Below the pieces are notes generated by a model. That model ran no database searches. It was not told where the DNA came from and worked only from the letters and a program-made list of their open reading frames with translations. Positions 30,151-39,000 of a stretch of DNA of 51,861 nucleotides are shown piece by piece. This DNA is from an uncultured Clostridia bacterium (GTDB taxonomy: Bacteria; Bacillota; Clostridia; Oscillospirales; Ruminococcaceae): NCBI GenBank assembly GCA_947625125.1, contig CANQNF010000020.1:1-51861 (forward strand), in the 5' to 3' direction. Both the position numbers and the translations under genes were made by a program. Within the stretch, counting starts at the first letter, position 1; the number at the start of each line of letters is the position of its first letter.

Positions 30151-30816
30151 CTAATCATTCGTCAGGTTTCCGTCGCCGCTTACCGGTATCGCTTCGCCGA
30201 GGTACTTAGGTTTCGGCGTAAAAATGCATGTCATAAAATCCTTTGAGCGCGCCAAAACTTCCCTGACGTCGCGCTTAAGCTGTCCCCGGTATGTTTCAAG
30301 GTCAGACGACACGCCGACCGCCTCAAGCCCGAGCTTTTTCGCGATATAAAGCGACCGGTAGAGGTGGTATTCCTGCGTTACGATGATTACCCGGCGAGCC
30401 TTAAAGACCTCTTTTGCACGGTACATCGTCTCGTAGGTCGAGAATCCGGCATGGTCCATAAAAACGTCCTCCGACGGCACTCCCGCATCTTCGGCATAGC
30501 TCTTCATCGCCCCGACCTCGTTGTAATCCTCCCGCCCGTGGTCGCCGCTCATGAGTATTTTCGGGGCAGCTCCGAGACGGTAAAGCTCGACCCCGCGGGT
30601 AAGCCTGTCCCTCAGCATATCGGACGGAACGCCGTTTTCCTTTACCTTGCATCCCAAAACGATGACGCAGTCTGCGCCGTAATCCGAAGCTTCTTCGGCG
30701 GAAATTATCATGTCCGAAACGGCGGATTTGACGTAGGCGTTCACGCCCAAAAGCGCCGCCAGCCCCGCCGCCGCCAGCGACAAAAACGCCGCCGCAATTT
30801 TCACGGTTTTTTGCAT
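30151..30816 (-). CDS. DUF218 / SanA-YdcF family membrane protein
   Basis: The ATG at 30816 follows AAAGGAG; the frame open further upstream has no RBS. The product is 221 residues with one N-terminal membrane segment (about 7-29) and an outer DUF218 domain: DCVIVLGCKVKENGVPS, RLTRGVELYRLG, ILMSGDHGREDYNEV and VTQEYHLYRS, the characteristic motifs. Relatives such as SanA affect envelope permeability, but the enzymatic role of the family is poorly known. Confidence 0.82.
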   Translation of the reverse strand: MQKTVKIAAAFLSLAAAGLAALLGVNAYVKSAVSDMIISAEEASDYGADCVIVLGCKVKENGVPSDMLRDRLTRGVELYRLGAAPKILMSGDHGREDYNEVGAMKSYAEDAGVPSEDVFMDHAGFSTYETMYRAKEVFKARRVIIVTQEYHLYRSLYIAKKLGLEAVGVSSDLETYRGQLKRDVREVLARSKDFMTCIFTPKPKYLGEAIPVSGDGNLTND

Positions 30817-30895
30817 AACACCACTCCTTTTTATCATTGTAGCACAAAACAATGCGGCCGTCAAGGTGGGGAGATGCGTCCTATCGGCCGCATCA

Positions 30896-30960
30896 AGAAG
30901 ACAGAGGGCAGATGTCAGATATCAGAATTTCAAGGTGTCGCCTGCGGCGACGATTTTAGA
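30896..30960 (+). repeat. NGTCAGA-type dispersed repeat, copy at 30.9 kb
   Basis: GACAGAGGGCAGATGTCAGA, TATCAGAATTTCAAGG, then the hairpin GTCGCCTGCGGCGAC. It lies in the gap upstream of the spoIIQ-like gene. Confidence 0.6.
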
Positions 30961-31113
30961 AATACTGCGGGCGGGGTGGGCGCCCCTGGCGAGGGAACAG
31001 AAAACATCCCTCCTGTAAATTTGCACGATCATGTATAAAATCTCCCTTAATTGCTAATACTTAGGAATGAAACAGAGCAGTCTGTTGAAAATTCAGTATT
31101 TTCAGGAGGTATT

Positions 31114-31965
31114 ATGAAAAAGGTCAAGTTCAGAAACGCCGGCAGAGCGATGTACGCCGTGCTTTGCGTCGGTCTTTTGGCAGTCGGAGTCGCCTCGGTC
31201 GCGGGATACCGTGCCGCCGTCAGCTCCGTCACAGACGGGCTTATCACTTCTTCGGAGGACGCGGCTCTACCCGAGGTCGATTTTTCGGCGGTCGACGCGG
31301 TGCTCTCGGACATCAAAAAAGCCCAGGATGAAGCGCCGGATACATCTGCTCCGAATTCTTCGGCAGCGGACGGCGCGGCGATAATGCCCGAAGATCCGGC
31401 TTCTCCGTCGGGCAACGTTTTAGGTCAGCCGGCGGAAATTCCGGGCAATTCTCCCGCCGAGACCCCCGATTTTTCGGGAGCAGCGACTGTCCCGGAAAAT
31501 GCCGACGAAGCGATCAAAGACGTGACGGACGAGCTTGAGGCGCTTTATTATGAGCAGGCGGTGATGATGCCGGTGAACGGCGACATCATCTCGGACTATT
31601 CGGAGGGCGAGCTTGTCAGGACGGCGGGCGGCGTCTGGAGGACTCACGACGGGGTCGACATTGCCGCCGAAGAGGGCACGAACGTCCGGGCGATGACTTC
31701 GGGGACCGTCACCGACGTCTATAAGGACCCGCTTTGGGGCTGCTGCGTAGTCATCGACCACGGCAATACCCTAAGCGGCTGTTACTACGGGCTTTCCGAG
31801 GACCTGCCGGTGACTGTCGGCCAGAGGGTCAACGCCGGGGACAGCGTGGGCACGGTCGGAAACACTGCCGACATCGAGTCCGACGCCGATTCTCACCTGC
31901 ACTTTGCGCTCAAATACGAGAACCGCTGGATAGACCCGGTCAGCTATATCGAGCCGATGAAATAG
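31114..31965 (+). CDS. SpoIIQ-like M23 family peptidase
   Basis: Start ATG at 31114, 5 nt after AGGAGGT; 283 residues. A basic N-terminus and one membrane segment (about 12-32) are followed by a long Ser/Pro/Ala/Asp-rich linker (about 60-145) and a LytM/M23 domain. Metal-binding HxxxD is present in RTHDGVDIAAEEGT, and HLHFALKYENRWIDPVSYI carries the HxH motif, so the active site looks complete. The layout and the DGVDI-AEEGT-V-A, KDPLWG and VGNTA segments match SpoIIQ, the forespore partner of SpoIIIAH in clostridial sporulation. A general cell-wall endopeptidase is the alternative. The intrinsic terminator is just past the stop. Confidence 0.82.
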   Translation: MKKVKFRNAGRAMYAVLCVGLLAVGVASVAGYRAAVSSVTDGLITSSEDAALPEVDFSAVDAVLSDIKKAQDEAPDTSAPNSSAADGAAIMPEDPASPSGNVLGQPAEIPGNSPAETPDFSGAATVPENADEAIKDVTDELEALYYEQAVMMPVNGDIISDYSEGELVRTAGGVWRTHDGVDIAAEEGTNVRAMTSGTVTDVYKDPLWGCCVVIDHGNTLSGCYYGLSEDLPVTVGQRVNAGDSVGTVGNTADIESDADSHLHFALKYENRWIDPVSYIEPMK

Positions 31966-31971
31966 AAAAAT

Positions 31972-32010
31972 ATCCGCCGATCCCCCAAAAAAGGAAAGGC
32001 GGATTTTTTC
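31972..32010 (+). terminator. Terminator of the spoIIQ-like gene
   Basis: ATCCGCC pairs with GGCGGAT, followed by TTTTT. Confidence 0.85.
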
Positions 32011-32034
32011 TTCCATATAGCAGAGCGCGTCCCG

Positions 32035-32147
32035 CAGCCTCCCGGGCAAAGCCCGCCCCGACCCCCGTCGGGGCCCCGCGCGCCCCAAAGGGGCGCGCGG
32101 GGCGAGCTCTTGCGAAGCGAGAGCTCGGGCTTTGCCGGGGGCGGCGG
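32035..32147. repeat. GC-rich cloverleaf palindrome, copy 4
   Basis: CCCGGGCAAAGCCCG (32041-32055) and CGGGCTTTGCCGGGG (32126-32140) form the outer stem, enclosing CCCCGACCCCCGTCGGGG, a CCCCGCGCGCCCC/GGGGCGCGCGGGG hairpin, and CGAGCTCT/AGAGCTCG. It lies between the convergent spoIIQ-like and permease genes. Confidence 0.7.
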
Positions 32148-32163
32148 GCCTGCGCTCGGTCGG

Positions 32164-33018
32164 TCAGGACAGCAGCTGCACGACCATTCCGGCGAGCACT
32201 CCCGAGAAATAGAGTATCGCGGTGACGGCGATGTTTTCCCGCAGGCTTTTGTTCGTCTTAAAGAGCACCACGAGCCCGAGCCCGGCGCCGGTCGAGAGAC
32301 CTGCTACGACTGCGCCGAAACTTATGCTGCCGGCGGCGTAGAGGTCGGTCAGCACCACCGACGGCGCACAGTTCGGTATCAGCCCGATAAGCGCGGTCAG
32401 AAACGGCTGGAACGGACTGTCGGTCATGAGTATCCTGCCGATAGTCTCTTCGCCGAGAAGCCCTATGCAAAGCCCTAAAATAAGCGTTACCGCAAAGACA
32501 AAGACCGTAATGCGGACGGTGTGCAGCACTGCCGAATAGACGATTCCGTGCTCATCGCAGCCGCAGTCCTCGCAAAGATCGTGGTAGGGCTCCTCCTCTT
32601 CGTTTTTTCGGCCTTTTGTCAGTCGTATGATAAGATCGACAACGACACCCGCCAAGGCGGCCGCGACCAATTTGACCCCTATAAGTTTGAGCACCTTGCC
32701 CGCGCCGTCGGGATGTGAAATAAGTATCGGCACGGCTTCGTCAGACGTCGCGACAAAGACTGCTATAAGCGTGCCGAGGCTGATGAGCCTGCCAGAATAG
32801 AGATTTGAAGCGGCGACCGAAAACCCGCATTGAGGCAGACACCCGAGAGCCGCACCGCCCAACGGCCCGAAAGGGCCCATGCGCCTTAACGCCCTCGGCA
32901 GTCGGTCGGAGGCTTTATGCTCAAGATATTCTATTAAAAGGTAGACGCCGAAAAGAAACGGCAGCATTTTAGCCGTGTCGATAAGCGCGTCGGTGAGTAC
33001 GTCCAAAAACAGCTTCAT
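32164..33018 (-). CDS. Putative metal/arsenic efflux permease (ArsP_2-like, 'arsenic efflux protein' family)
   Basis: The 284 residues have about eight to ten hydrophobic segments in two halves. Each half carries a Cys-containing signature: GCLPQCGFS in the first and IPNCAPSVV in the second. Between them a cytoplasmic loop is rich in metal-binding residues (YHDLCEDCGCDEHG). This is the pattern of the 10-TM putative heavy-metal or arsenic exporter family. The substrate is unproven; other ions are possible. AAAGGAAAA precedes the ATG. No ars operon genes are nearby. Confidence 0.75.
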   Translation of the reverse strand: MKLFLDVLTDALIDTAKMLPFLFGVYLLIEYLEHKASDRLPRALRRMGPFGPLGGAALGCLPQCGFSVAASNLYSGRLISLGTLIAVFVATSDEAVPILISHPDGAGKVLKLIGVKLVAAALAGVVVDLIIRLTKGRKNEEEEPYHDLCEDCGCDEHGIVYSAVLHTVRITVFVFAVTLILGLCIGLLGEETIGRILMTDSPFQPFLTALIGLIPNCAPSVVLTDLYAAGSISFGAVVAGLSTGAGLGLVVLFKTNKSLRENIAVTAILYFSGVLAGMVVQLLS

Positions 33019-33072
33019 AAAATTTTCCTTTCTTGAGTATATTATAAATCAATAACTCAAGGATGTCAAGGG

Positions 33073-33142
33073 GCGAACAGAGGTCAGATGTCAGAAGTCA
33101 GAGGTCAGAATTTTAAGGAGGCGCTTTGGCGGCATATTTTTT
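33073..33142 (+). repeat. NGTCAGA heptad repeat, copy at 33.1 kb
   Basis: AGGTCAGATGTCAGAAGTCA and GAGGTCAGAATTTTAAGG show at least four 7-nt units, followed by GGCGCTTTGGCGG. It is the clearest copy of the family. Confidence 0.7.
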
Positions 33143-33180
33143 GCATGGTTGTCGATTCCGTCCTCTCCCCTTTTTCTCTC

Positions 33181-33209
33181 TTGACAATCCCGGGGCGGGG
33201 ACTTATAAT
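33181..33209 (+). promoter_or_regulatory. Promoter of the epimerase gene
   Basis: TTGACA (33181-33186), 17-nt spacer, TATAAT (33204-33209), about 47 nt before the start codon. Confidence 0.75.
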
Positions 33210-33255
33210 AGTAGAAAAAGACAGTCAAAAATTCCGATATATCAGGAGGTAAATT

Positions 33256-34419
33256 ATGAGCGAATTCTTAAACGAGGTGAAAAGCGAACTCACCTCTAAA
33301 ATCATCCCGTTCTGGAGAGGCCTCAGAGACGACGAAAACGGAGGCTATATCGGCCTTGTCGACTTCGATTTAAAGCGCTTTCCCGAGGCCGAAAGGGGCT
33401 GCATTTTAAACAGCCGCATCCTCTGGTTCTTCTCCGAAGCTTATATGTTTTTGGCAGACGATACGCTGTTAAACGAAGCCGACCACGCCTACGAAATGCT
33501 TATTAAAATGACGGACAGCGAAAACGGCGGCGTTTACTGGTCGGTAAGCCCCGACGGCCGCGTTCTTGATTCGACAAAGCACACCTATAACCAGGCCTTT
33601 GCAATCTATGCCCTTTCGGCATATTTCCGCGCGTCAGGAAAAAAAGAAGCCCTGTCACGGGCGTTCGGGCTTTTTGATCTTATAGAATCAAAATGCCGCG
33701 ACAAAGACGGTTATCTCGAAGCTTTCACGGTTGACTTTAAGCCTGCCTGGAACGACAAGCTCTCGGAAAACGGCGTTGAGGCCGGCAGGACCATGAACAC
33801 GCTTTTACACGTCATGGAGGGCTACACGGGACTGTATGAAGCTTCAAAAGATGTAAAAGTACGGGAAAAGCTGTACGAAATAGTCGACATTTTCGAGCAT
33901 AAGATCTACAACCGCGGCCGCCGCCGTCAGGAGGTGTTTTTCGACAAGGATTACAACACCCTCATCGACCTGCACAGCTTCGGCCACGACATCGAAACGT
34001 CCTGGCTCATGGACCACACTCTCGACGTTTTGGGAGACGGTGAGCTCACCAAGAGGATACGCCCGCTTCTCATCGAGATGGCATACAACACCTACGACCT
34101 CGCCTTTACCGACCACGGCTTCGCGAACGAGTGCGAGCGCGGAAAGACCGACACCACGCGCATTTGGTGGGTACAGGCGGAGGCTCTCCTCGGCTTTAAA
34201 AACGCCTATAAGCACACACGCGACGAAAAATTCCGGGAGGCGTACCTGTCACAGTGGCGCTACATACGCGACGTGCTGACCGACAAGCGCGAGGGTTCCG
34301 AGTGGTTCTGGTCGGTCTCCGAGGACGGAAAGCCCTCCCATAAGCCGATTGTCGAGCCGTGGAAATGCCCCTACCACAACGGCAGGATGTGCTTAGAGAT
34401 ACTCAAATCGGCAGATTAA
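33256..34419 (+). CDS. AGE family epimerase, probable cellobiose 2-epimerase
   Basis: Enzymes of this (alpha/alpha)6-barrel family convert GlcNAc/ManNAc or cellobiose/mannobiose at C2. The 387 residues have the expected active-site segments: HTYNQAFAIYAL, GRTMNTLLHVMEG, HSFGHDIETSWLM and RIWWVQAEALLGF, which hold the conserved His/Trp/Arg set, and a final PYHNGRMCLE. A cellobiose/mannobiose 2-epimerase role is favoured because the next plus-strand gene is a GH130 mannosyl-glucose phosphorylase, the partner in the known mannan pathway of Ruminococcus and Bacteroides. It has its own consensus promoter and AGGAGG RBS. Confidence 0.88.
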   Translation: MSEFLNEVKSELTSKIIPFWRGLRDDENGGYIGLVDFDLKRFPEAERGCILNSRILWFFSEAYMFLADDTLLNEADHAYEMLIKMTDSENGGVYWSVSPDGRVLDSTKHTYNQAFAIYALSAYFRASGKKEALSRAFGLFDLIESKCRDKDGYLEAFTVDFKPAWNDKLSENGVEAGRTMNTLLHVMEGYTGLYEASKDVKVREKLYEIVDIFEHKIYNRGRRRQEVFFDKDYNTLIDLHSFGHDIETSWLMDHTLDVLGDGELTKRIRPLLIEMAYNTYDLAFTDHGFANECERGKTDTTRIWWVQAEALLGFKNAYKHTRDEKFREAYLSQWRYIRDVLTDKREGSEWFWSVSEDGKPSHKPIVEPWKCPYHNGRMCLEILKSAD

Positions 34420-34504
34420 ACGAAAAACCGCCGGCTGCGTTCGGCTGCGAACAACCGCCCTCGAGCCCGCCGGTCACATCCCGGGAATCCCCCGCCCTCC
34501 CGGC

Positions 34505-34702
34505 AAAAGGTATTCGCTCGCCCCGGCCCTTGCTCGAATTTTATCACATCTTCGGCTCGCTCATGCTGTTTTAAGTTCACCCCACCCCCCGGCCCCCTCC
34601 CCTGAGGGGAGGGGGTTGCGCTCGCCATGGGTTTTCGGCAAGCCCGGGTGGGGGAGGGGGATCTTAAAATAGCATGAGCAGAGCGAATACCTTGTCCCCC
34701 CC
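34505..34702. repeat. Composite G-rich repeat, two inverted halves
   Basis: Left half: GGTATTCGCTCG...GCTCGCTCATGCTGTTTTAA and a C-rich run. Centre: CCCCTCCCCTGAGGGGAGGG. Right half: GGGTGGGGGAGGGGGATCTT, then AAAATAGCATGAGC and GCGAATACCTTGTCC. It has the same layout as 20878-21090 and fills the gap between the epimerase and phosphorylase genes. No other gene is seen here. Confidence 0.7.
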
Positions 34703-34824
34703 GAGGGTCGGGCACGCTCTAAGCGCGGTTGAAGCGCTGAGTCCGCTTTACCGGGGCCGCAAGCCCGCGCATTATGCTCCCATGAAAATTTTTGCTCATA
34801 TTTTGCAGCAAGGAGGAAAAAATC

Positions 34825-35988
34825 ATGACCTACAAAGAATTGAACGACCGCTACGAGGCGCTCATCGCCCGACCGAACAGCGTCGACGAGACCCGATATA
34901 ACGGCGTCTACGAGCGCTATGTCAACCCCGTTTTGACCAGGGATCACGTCCCGCCGTTCTGGGTATACGACCCCGACCCCGAGTCCAACCCGCACATGAT
35001 GACCCGACTGGGCGTGAACGCCGTTTTCAACAGCGGGGCGCTTCTCGTCGACGGGAAATATACCCTCGTGGCACGGGTCGAGGGGTATGACCGTAAAAGC
35101 TTTTTCGCAGTCGCACAGTCCGACAGCCCCACCGAGGGGTTCCGCTTTTGGGATGAGCCGGTGATCCTGCCGGACACCTGCCCCGACGAGACGAACGTCT
35201 ATGACATGCGCCTGACAAGGCATGAGGACGGCTTTATTTACGGCATTTTCTGCTCGGAAAGCAAGGACAGGACCAACCCCGATCTTTCGGCAGCAACGGC
35301 TGCCGCCGGAATCGTAAGAACAAAAGACCTGAAAAATTGGGAAAGACTTCCTAATCTTGTGACGCTTCATTCCCCTCAGCAGAGAAACGTCTGCCTCCAC
35401 CCCGAGTTCGTGGACGGCAAATACGCTTTCTACACCCGTCCTATGGACGATTTTATCGACACGGGCAGCGGCGGGGGCATTGGCTTCGGGCTCTGCGACG
35501 ACATCACCCACGCCGTGATTGACGAGGAGCGGATGACGTCTGTCAGAAAATACCATACAATAACCGAGGTCAAAAACGGAGCCGGCGCAGTCCCGATAAA
35601 GACCGACCGCGGTTGGATACACATCGCCCACGGTGTGCGAAACACCGCCGCGGGCTTAAGATACGTCGTTTACGCATTTGCGACGGCCCTCGACGACCCG
35701 AGCAGGGTCATCGCCGAGCCAGGGGGATTTTTGATCGCGCCCTATGGCGGCGAGAGGGTCGGGGACGTGTCGAACGTCGTGTTCACGAACGGCGCGATAG
35801 CCGCGCCCGACGGCAGGGTATATATTTATTACGCGTCGTCGGATACCCGCCTCCACGTCGCTTCGACCGATATATCACGGCTCACGGATTACGTTTTCAA
35901 CACCCCTCGCGACCCCGGCAGAAGCGCCGACTGCGTAAAGCAGCGCGTGGAATTCATCCGAAAAAACCTCCGTTTTTTAGGGAAGTAA
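34825..35988 (+). CDS. GH130 glycoside phosphorylase, probable 4-O-beta-D-mannosyl-D-glucose phosphorylase
   Basis: It phosphorolyses mannosyl-glucose to mannose-1-phosphate and glucose in the cytoplasm. The start at 34825 follows AAGGAGG; an earlier in-frame ATG at 34792 has no RBS. The 387 residues match the RaMP1/BfMGP subgroup. The five-bladed propeller motifs include [20 protein letters not shown], with the family's Arg and GKY, a DPRL-equivalent written [20 protein letters not shown] with the catalytic Asp, and late [26 protein letters not shown]. The function follows from family and the upstream epimerase; the exact linkage needs assay. Confidence 0.92.
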   Translation: MTYKELNDRYEALIARPNSVDETRYNGVYERYVNPVLTRDHVPPFWVYDPDPESNPHMMTRLGVNAVFNSGALLVDGKYTLVARVEGYDRKSFFAVAQSDSPTEGFRFWDEPVILPDTCPDETNVYDMRLTRHEDGFIYGIFCSESKDRTNPDLSAATAAAGIVRTKDLKNWERLPNLVTLHSPQQRNVCLHPEFVDGKYAFYTRPMDDFIDTGSGGGIGFGLCDDITHAVIDEERMTSVRKYHTITEVKNGAGAVPIKTDRGWIHIAHGVRNTAAGLRYVVYAFATALDDPSRVIAEPGGFLIAPYGGERVGDVSNVVFTNGAIAAPDGRVYIYYASSDTRLHVASTDISRLTDYVFNTPRDPGRSADCVKQRVEFIRKNLRFLGK

Positions 35989-36000
35989 AAGACAAAACGC

Positions 36001-36072
36001 CCTCCCGCCGTCCTCAGCGGGAGGTCATACTGCAAAACCCCGCCCCCGGAGTGCCGGAGGCGGGGATTTTAT
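36001..36072. terminator. Convergent terminators between GH130 and the giant surface-protein gene
   Basis: CCTCCCGC/GCGGGAGG (36001-36024) and then CCCCGCC/GGCGGGG (36038-36065), with AAAA on the left and ATTTTATTT on the right. The second hairpin can serve both strands. Confidence 0.75.
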
Positions 36073-36082
36073 TTGCTTTGCC

Positions 36083-39000
36083 TTAATCTTTCTTGCGCTT
36101 GCGGATGAGGACCGCGGCTCCGAATGCGGCTATCGCTGCGACGATGGCGGAAAGCATCGCCATGCCGTTCATGAAGCTCTCGCTCATGAAGTCGCCGGTC
36201 GCAGGGTTCATATCGTCCATGCCGACGCCCGCGTTCATATCGTCGCCGTGCCTGTCTCTATCCCCGCCGACGCCCGCGTTCAGGTCGTCGCCGTGAGGAT
36301 TCTCCTCATTCTCCGGGATCTCCGGCGGCGGAGGCGGTACGTCCTTATGGTTCTCGAAGATGATCTCCCCGGTCTCGCCCGAAACTATCGTTCCGGCGGG
36401 AGCGTTGCAGCTCACCTCATAGTCGTCGGCGTCAAGCTCGATGACCGTGTAGCCGGTCCCCTCGGGCAGGTTGTCGCAGTAGACTATGTCGCCATGCCTT
36501 AAGAACACCGTCGAGAAGCCGTCGGCGAACGCCAGATCGCCGTAGACGCCGTTAATAGTCGCGTCGCTCAGGATGACCTGGAACGTGAAGTAACGGTTCG
36601 GGTCGGCGGCAGTGCCGGACACTATCTTCATCAGGCTGAAGCCGCCTACCTTGGGAGCTTCGTAGGTGTTAACAAACTGCGCATAGGCTCCGTTTCCGGC
36701 GGGAATGATACCCACGTCGCCGGTGGCTGCGGATGTGTAGTTTTCAACAGGCGCCTCGGTCACGGTGTAGCCCGTGTCGGCGGGAAGATTCGTAGCAGTG
36801 GCGGTCTGGCCCGCCTTAAGGGTCAGGGTCGCGACTCCGCCGCTGAAGAACATGTCTCCGTACTGGCCGTTGACAGTCGGGTCGTTGATCGTCACGGTGA
36901 AGGTGAACTCCTGCTCGGGATCGTATCCCTCGCCCTCGACGGTCTTGGAGACCGAGAGCGAGCCGAGCTGTTCGTCTCTGTGGTTGATGTAGACGACTTC
37001 CGCAGACCCGTTGTCCGGAATAACGCCGGTCGGGTTTATAGCCTGCGGGATGTAATCGCCGTAATCGTTTTCAATGACATTGTAGCCGACGCCTGCGGGA
37101 AGACCCGTGGCGGTCGCTCTCATGCCGTGTGCAAGATAAATCGTCGCAACGCCGCCGTTGAAGTACATATCGCCGTACTGGCCGGTTATGGTCGGGTCGT
37201 TGAGCATGACGGTGAACATAAACGTTCTCCCCATCTCTGCGCCGTTTCCGGTCACCTGCTTGGTAACGCTGAGCGAGCCGGGAAGCGTAGAAGTCGTGTT
37301 GATGACCTCAACTATTGCGGAACTGTCGGATGAGAGGATGCCGGTGGCGTTGGCAGGGTATTCGGTGGTGTAGCCGTCGAGGTTCTCGTCGAGCTCCTTA
37401 ACGGTGTAGCCGATTCCCTCGGGGAGCTTGTCGGCGGACCTGGACTGACCGCCCGCGAGCGCGAAGCTTGCCACGCCGTTCACAAACTCCATCTCGCCGT
37501 ACACGCCGTTGATGGTGGTATCGGTTAAGGTTACGGTGAAGTTGAACGCCCTGGTGGGATCGATGTTATCGCCTCTTACGGTCTTGATTACGGTGAGGGA
37601 GGACTCCTTGGGAGCTTCCTTTTCGTTTCTTACAGCTACCGATACTACAGGCGCAGTCTCGGTGACGGTGCCGGTGGCAGCAGCGCCGGGAACATATCCG
37701 CCGCCGTTGATGCTGACCGAAACATTGTAGCCGTCGGCCGATTCAGCCGTCTCGGACACCTCGAATGCCGTTCCGACGGGAAGATCCTCATAGATCTTCG
37801 GCATGCCGGGCGTGAGGGTCACGACCTCGGAAACGACGCCTCGCTCGTCGGGATATGTAAGAGTTACGTTTACATTATAAGCATTCAGCGCGTTGCCCTC
37901 GCCGATGAGTTCCTTGACGATACTCAGGCTTCCGCGTACGTTTTCTTTATTGACAAACGTCGCTTCGGCATTGCCAAGGAGCGTGCCGCTTGTCAGGCTC
38001 TGATTGATGAGCGTGTAGCCCTCGGCAGGCGCTTCGGTTATCTCGTAATAGGTTCCCTTGGGGACGCCCGTGAAAGAAACGGTGGTGTTTGCCGGAATTT
38101 CAAACGCGTAGGTGATGTTGCCTGCACCGTCTGCGCCCAAAACGGCGCCCGCGGGAGCGGTGATACCCTCGGCAGTCTTGATATAGAATGTTACATTAAA
38201 CTTAAACGGTTCAGCGGGAACGGCGCCCTCGACGGTCTTGGTGACGTTAAGAGCGAAGCGCTCGGTCTCTTTCTTGGTGTTCGTAACGGTCGCCATCGAA
38301 AGAGCCTCGGAGATGCTGCCGCTGACGGAATCGGCCGTTACGACTCCGTCACCCGTGACGGCAGTGTAGGAAACGTTAAACGTCTCGTCGACTGCGGCCT
38401 CGGTCACGGTGTAGCGCGTTCCGACCGGCAGGCCGGAGATCTGGATGGTCTTATTTTTGCTGTCGCTCGTGAAGCCCGTGAACACAAGGCTTATCGGGAC
38501 GGAATACTCGTAATCGGCGCCCGAGAGCGTGTAGTTTCCGTCATATACCGAGCCGTCGGCATTGGTAAGCGTTACGGTTATGTTATAGCTTCCCGCCATG
38601 TCTTCGTCGGTGACGGGGCCTGCGAGGGTCTTTGTGACCGACAGGTCGCCGACCTTGCGGGTGTAGTTGTTGGTGATTGTTACCTCGGCATTCCCGTCGG
38701 CGGCAATAGTTGCGGTCGAGTTGTCGCCGGTGACGGTGAGAGTGTAGCCCTCAACCTCGGCGGACGCCGTATCTTCGGTGACGGTGTAGGTTCCGGGAAC
38801 GAGATTTTCAAGCACCGCTTCGCCCGTGCCGATGATGGTGACGGTCTTGCTGTAATTCGGACCGGTGACGGTGAATGTGAATGTCTTGCCGGCAGCGTCA
38901 TCGCCGCCGCCTACAACAGACTTGACTATCTTGAGCGAGCCAAGCTTCTGGGTGTAGGTGTTGGTGATGTCAAACTCTGCCACCTGGTCGGCGGTTACCG

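Noticed and set aside
34561-35631. 356-codon minus-strand frame opposite GH130
   Set aside because: It overlaps a well-supported GH130 gene and the G-rich repeat, and lacks an RBS.
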